Below, piece after piece: positions 13,721 through 15,683 of a stretch of DNA of 15,683 nt (position 1 is the stretch's first letter; each line of letters opens with the position of its first letter). The translations under genes were made by a program, and so were the position numbers. The stretch is taken from contig JBLNEO010000018.1 in NCBI GenBank assembly GCA_050262775.1, forward strand, positions 1-15,683. The letters run 5' to 3'. The notes beneath the pieces are model-generated. The model saw nothing but the letters and a program-made list of their open reading frames with translations, ran no database searches and was not told where the DNA came from. Source of the stretch: DATHTC01 sp050262775. Lineage in GTDB: Bacteria; Actinomycetota; Thermoleophilia; Gaiellales; Gaiellaceae.

Positions 13721-15037
13721 GTGATCCCTCGGTACTCGCGGCCGGAGATGGCACGTGTCTGGTCGGACGAGGGCAGGCTCGCGCGCTGGCTCGACGTCGA
13801 GCTGGCCGCGCTCGACGGGTGGGCCGAGCTCGGCGCCGTGCCCCGCGAGGCGGTCGCGCGCATCCGGTCGACGGCCGTGCCCCCGGATCCGGCGCGGGTC
13901 GCCGAGCTGGAGGCCGTGCTCCACCACGACACGGCCGCGTTCGTCGACGCCGTCGCGGAGCAGCTCGGCGAGGAGGGCCGCTGGTTCCACTACGGCCTCA
14001 CCTCGTCCGACGTCGTCGACACCGCGCTCTCGCTCCAGCTCCGCGCGGCGGGCGAGCTCGTCCTCGCCGGCGTCGATCGGGCCTTCGAGGCCGTCGTCGC
14101 ACGGGCCCACGAGCACCGCGAGACGCTCTGCATCGGACGCACGCACGGGGTCCACGCCGAGCCGACGACGTTCGGCCTCAAGCTCGCAGGCTGGGCGTTC
14201 GAGCTCGACCGGCGCCGGACGCACCTGCGCGCCGCCCTCGAGACGTGCCGCGTCGGGAAGCTGTCGGGCGCGGTCGGCCAGTACGCCGCGATCGACCCCG
14301 AGGTCGAGCGCGTCGCCTGCGAGCGGCTCGGGCTCGAGCCGGCTCCGACCTCGACGCAGATCCTCCAGCGCGACCGGCACGCCGAGCTCCTCGGGTCGCT
14401 CGCGGTGCTCGCGTCGTCGCTCGACACCTTCGCGCTCGAGCTCCGGCATCTGGCGCGGACGGAGGTGCGCGAGGTGGAGGAACCGTTCGGCCGCGGCCAG
14501 AAGGGCTCGTCCGCGATGCCCCACAAGCGCAACCCCGTCGTCGCCGAGCGCATCTGCGGGCTCGCACGCGTCGTCCGGTCGCACGCGCTCGTCGCGCTCG
14601 AGAACCAGCCGCTCTGGCACGAGCGCGACATCTCGCACTCGTCGGCCGAGCGCGTGGTGATCCCCGACGCGTTCCTCGCGATCGACTACATGCTCGACCG
14701 GTTCGGGTGGCTCGTCGAGGGGCTGCGCGTCCGGCCGGAGCAGATGCGCCGCAACCTCGAAGGGTCGCACGGCCTCTTCTTCTCCCAGCGCCTGCTGCTC
14801 GCGCTCGTCGAGGCCGGCCTCGCCCGCGACGAGGCGTACCGCCTCGTCCAGGCGCACGCGATGCGGGCGTGGGAGCAGGAGCGCGACTTCCCCGCGCTCG
14901 TCCGAGCCGACGACGCGGTCGCGAGCCGCGTCGACCTCGACGCCGTCTTCGACCTCACCGCCTACACCCGCCACGTCGACACGGTGTTCGACCGCCTTGC
15001 GGCGCTCACGCACCGGGAGGAGCACGCCCATGTCTGA
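13721..15037 (+). CDS. purB: Adenylosuccinate lyase
   Basis: PurB releases fumarate from SAICAR and from adenylosuccinate, so it serves both the IMP pathway and the AMP branch. The 438-residue protein has the fumarase/aspartase superfamily regions: HYGLTSSDVVDTA (90-102), GRTHGVHAEPTTFG (139-152) with catalytic His142, and the signature GSSAMPHKRNP (262-272). Length is normal. GTG 13721 starts at the usual family N-terminus (MIPRYSRPEMARVWS). Its stop lies 5 bases inside purC, whose ATG overlaps it by 8 bases, so the two are translationally coupled. It is divergent from the molybdenum-enzyme gene with a 44-base gap. Confidence 0.98.
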   Translation: MIPRYSRPEMARVWSDEGRLARWLDVELAALDGWAELGAVPREAVARIRSTAVPPDPARVAELEAVLHHDTAAFVDAVAEQLGEEGRWFHYGLTSSDVVDTALSLQLRAAGELVLAGVDRAFEAVVARAHEHRETLCIGRTHGVHAEPTTFGLKLAGWAFELDRRRTHLRAALETCRVGKLSGAVGQYAAIDPEVERVACERLGLEPAPTSTQILQRDRHAELLGSLAVLASSLDTFALELRHLARTEVREVEEPFGRGQKGSSAMPHKRNPVVAERICGLARVVRSHALVALENQPLWHERDISHSSAERVVIPDAFLAIDYMLDRFGWLVEGLRVRPEQMRRNLEGSHGLFFSQRLLLALVEAGLARDEAYRLVQAHAMRAWEQERDFPALVRADDAVASRVDLDAVFDLTAYTRHVDTVFDRLAALTHREEHAHV

Positions 15038-15683
15038 CGCGACCCACGTCGCCTCCGGAAAGGTCCGCGAGCTCTACGCCCTCGACGACGAGCGCCTGCT
15101 CCTCGTCGCGAGCGACCGGATCTCGACCTTCGACGTCGTCCTCCCCACGGACATCCCGGACAAGGGTCGCGTCCTCACGGGCCTGTCCGCGTTCTGGTTC
15201 GCGCGGACGGCGGCGATCGTCCCGAACCACCTGCTCGAGCTGCGCGCCGACGGGCGCTCGATGGAGTGCCGCCGCCTCGAGATGCTCCCGATCGAGTGCG
15301 TCGTCCGCGGCTACCTGACCGGCTCGGGCTGGAAGGACTACCGGGCCACGGGCGAGGTGTGCGGGCACCGCCTGCCGGACGGCCTGCTCGAGTCGCAGCA
15401 GCTCCCCGAGCCGATCTTCACGCCGGCGACGAAGGCGCAGACCGGCCACGACGAGAACATCACGCGCGAGGCCGCGGCCGGGCTGGTCGGCGCGGACCTG
15501 CTCGCGGAGGTGGAGCGGATCTCGATCGCGCTCTACCGCTACGGCTCCGAGTGGGCGGCGGCCCGCGGGATCATCCTCGCGGACACGAAGTTCGAGCTCG
15601 GGCTCGACGCCGACGGGACGCTCGTGCTCGGCGACGAAGCGCTGACGCCGGACTCGTCGCGCTTCTGGCCCGCGGACGAGTAC
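15030..15683 (+). CDS. purC: SAICAR synthetase, N-terminal part (runs off right edge)
   Basis: PurC joins aspartate to CAIR using ATP to give SAICAR, the substrate of PurB. The 218 residues visible show GKVRELYALDDERLLLVASDR in outline (10-30), STFDVVLPTDIPDKGRVL (32-49) and ECVVRGYLTGSGWKDY (89-104). FTPATKAQTGHDENIT (130-145) and ILADTKFELG (182-191) are also present, and the end of the segment has DEALTPDSSRFW. These are the nucleotide- and substrate-binding segments of the SGSGW type of the enzyme, normally about 290-300 residues, so roughly a quarter is missing at the right edge. ATG 15030 overlaps purB by 8 bases. Confidence 0.97.
   Translation, partial: MSDATHVASGKVRELYALDDERLLLVASDRISTFDVVLPTDIPDKGRVLTGLSAFWFARTAAIVPNHLLELRADGRSMECRRLEMLPIECVVRGYLTGSGWKDYRATGEVCGHRLPDGLLESQQLPEPIFTPATKAQTGHDENITREAAAGLVGADLLAEVERISIALYRYGSEWAAARGIILADTKFELGLDADGTLVLGDEALTPDSSRFWPADEY

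Noticed and set aside
13677..13754. Longer start for the molybdenum-enzyme gene (376 residues)
   Set aside because: It would overlap the purB start and adds a non-conserved Arg/Ser-rich segment; GTG 13676 has a well-placed -10-like hexamer.

Overview
The window looks like chromosomal DNA from a very GC-rich actinobacterium. The class Thermoleophilia (Gaiella/Solirubrobacter-type lineages) is my best guess. This rests on strong G/C third positions, frequent GTG starts, the rpsF-ssb-rpsR-rplI-dnaB order, acidic tails on ribosomal proteins and a Pro/Ala/Gly-Asn-rich surface protein. It is inference, because no rRNA or marker search was possible. No tRNA, rRNA, CRISPR array, transposase or phage gene was seen.

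Layout. Positions 1-148 (minus) carry the start of a lipoprotein gene that runs off the left edge. Positions 158-326 (plus) hold what looks like a frameshifted small membrane ORF. Positions 482-1075 encode a multi-pass membrane protein, and 1333-2658 encode a membrane-anchored protein with a long low-complexity outer tail. Positions 2714-4261 encode a GH13 alpha-glucosidase-like enzyme, whose stop codon interlocks with that of a small anchored coiled-coil gene on the other strand (4258-4575). Positions 4690-6468 are the tight rpsF-ssb-rpsR-rplI block. A 292-base gap (6469-6760) then holds a cluster of DnaA-box-like sites and nested inverted repeats. Positions 6761-8537 are dnaB followed by two small overlapping genes, one with a possible zinc-binding Cys/His set.

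From 8580 to the right edge the theme is purine synthesis: purA, a VOC-fold protein, purD, purE, then purB and purC (cut by the right edge). The run is interrupted by a two-gene minus-strand unit at 11978-13676, a sulfite-oxidase-like molybdenum enzyme and a cupin-TPR protein. PurD makes GAR, PurE carries out the AIR/CAIR carboxylation step, PurC makes SAICAR, PurB acts on both SAICAR and adenylosuccinate, and PurA commits IMP to AMP.

The most interesting signals are: (1) the DnaA-box and inverted-repeat cluster just before dnaB, a candidate replication-control region or origin; (2) the two uncharacterised small genes translationally coupled to dnaB; (3) a repeated spacing in which a -10-like hexamer lies 6-7 bases before a GTG start at several genes, pointing to leaderless transcripts; and (4) a PurE with Ala in place of the usual active-site His75.
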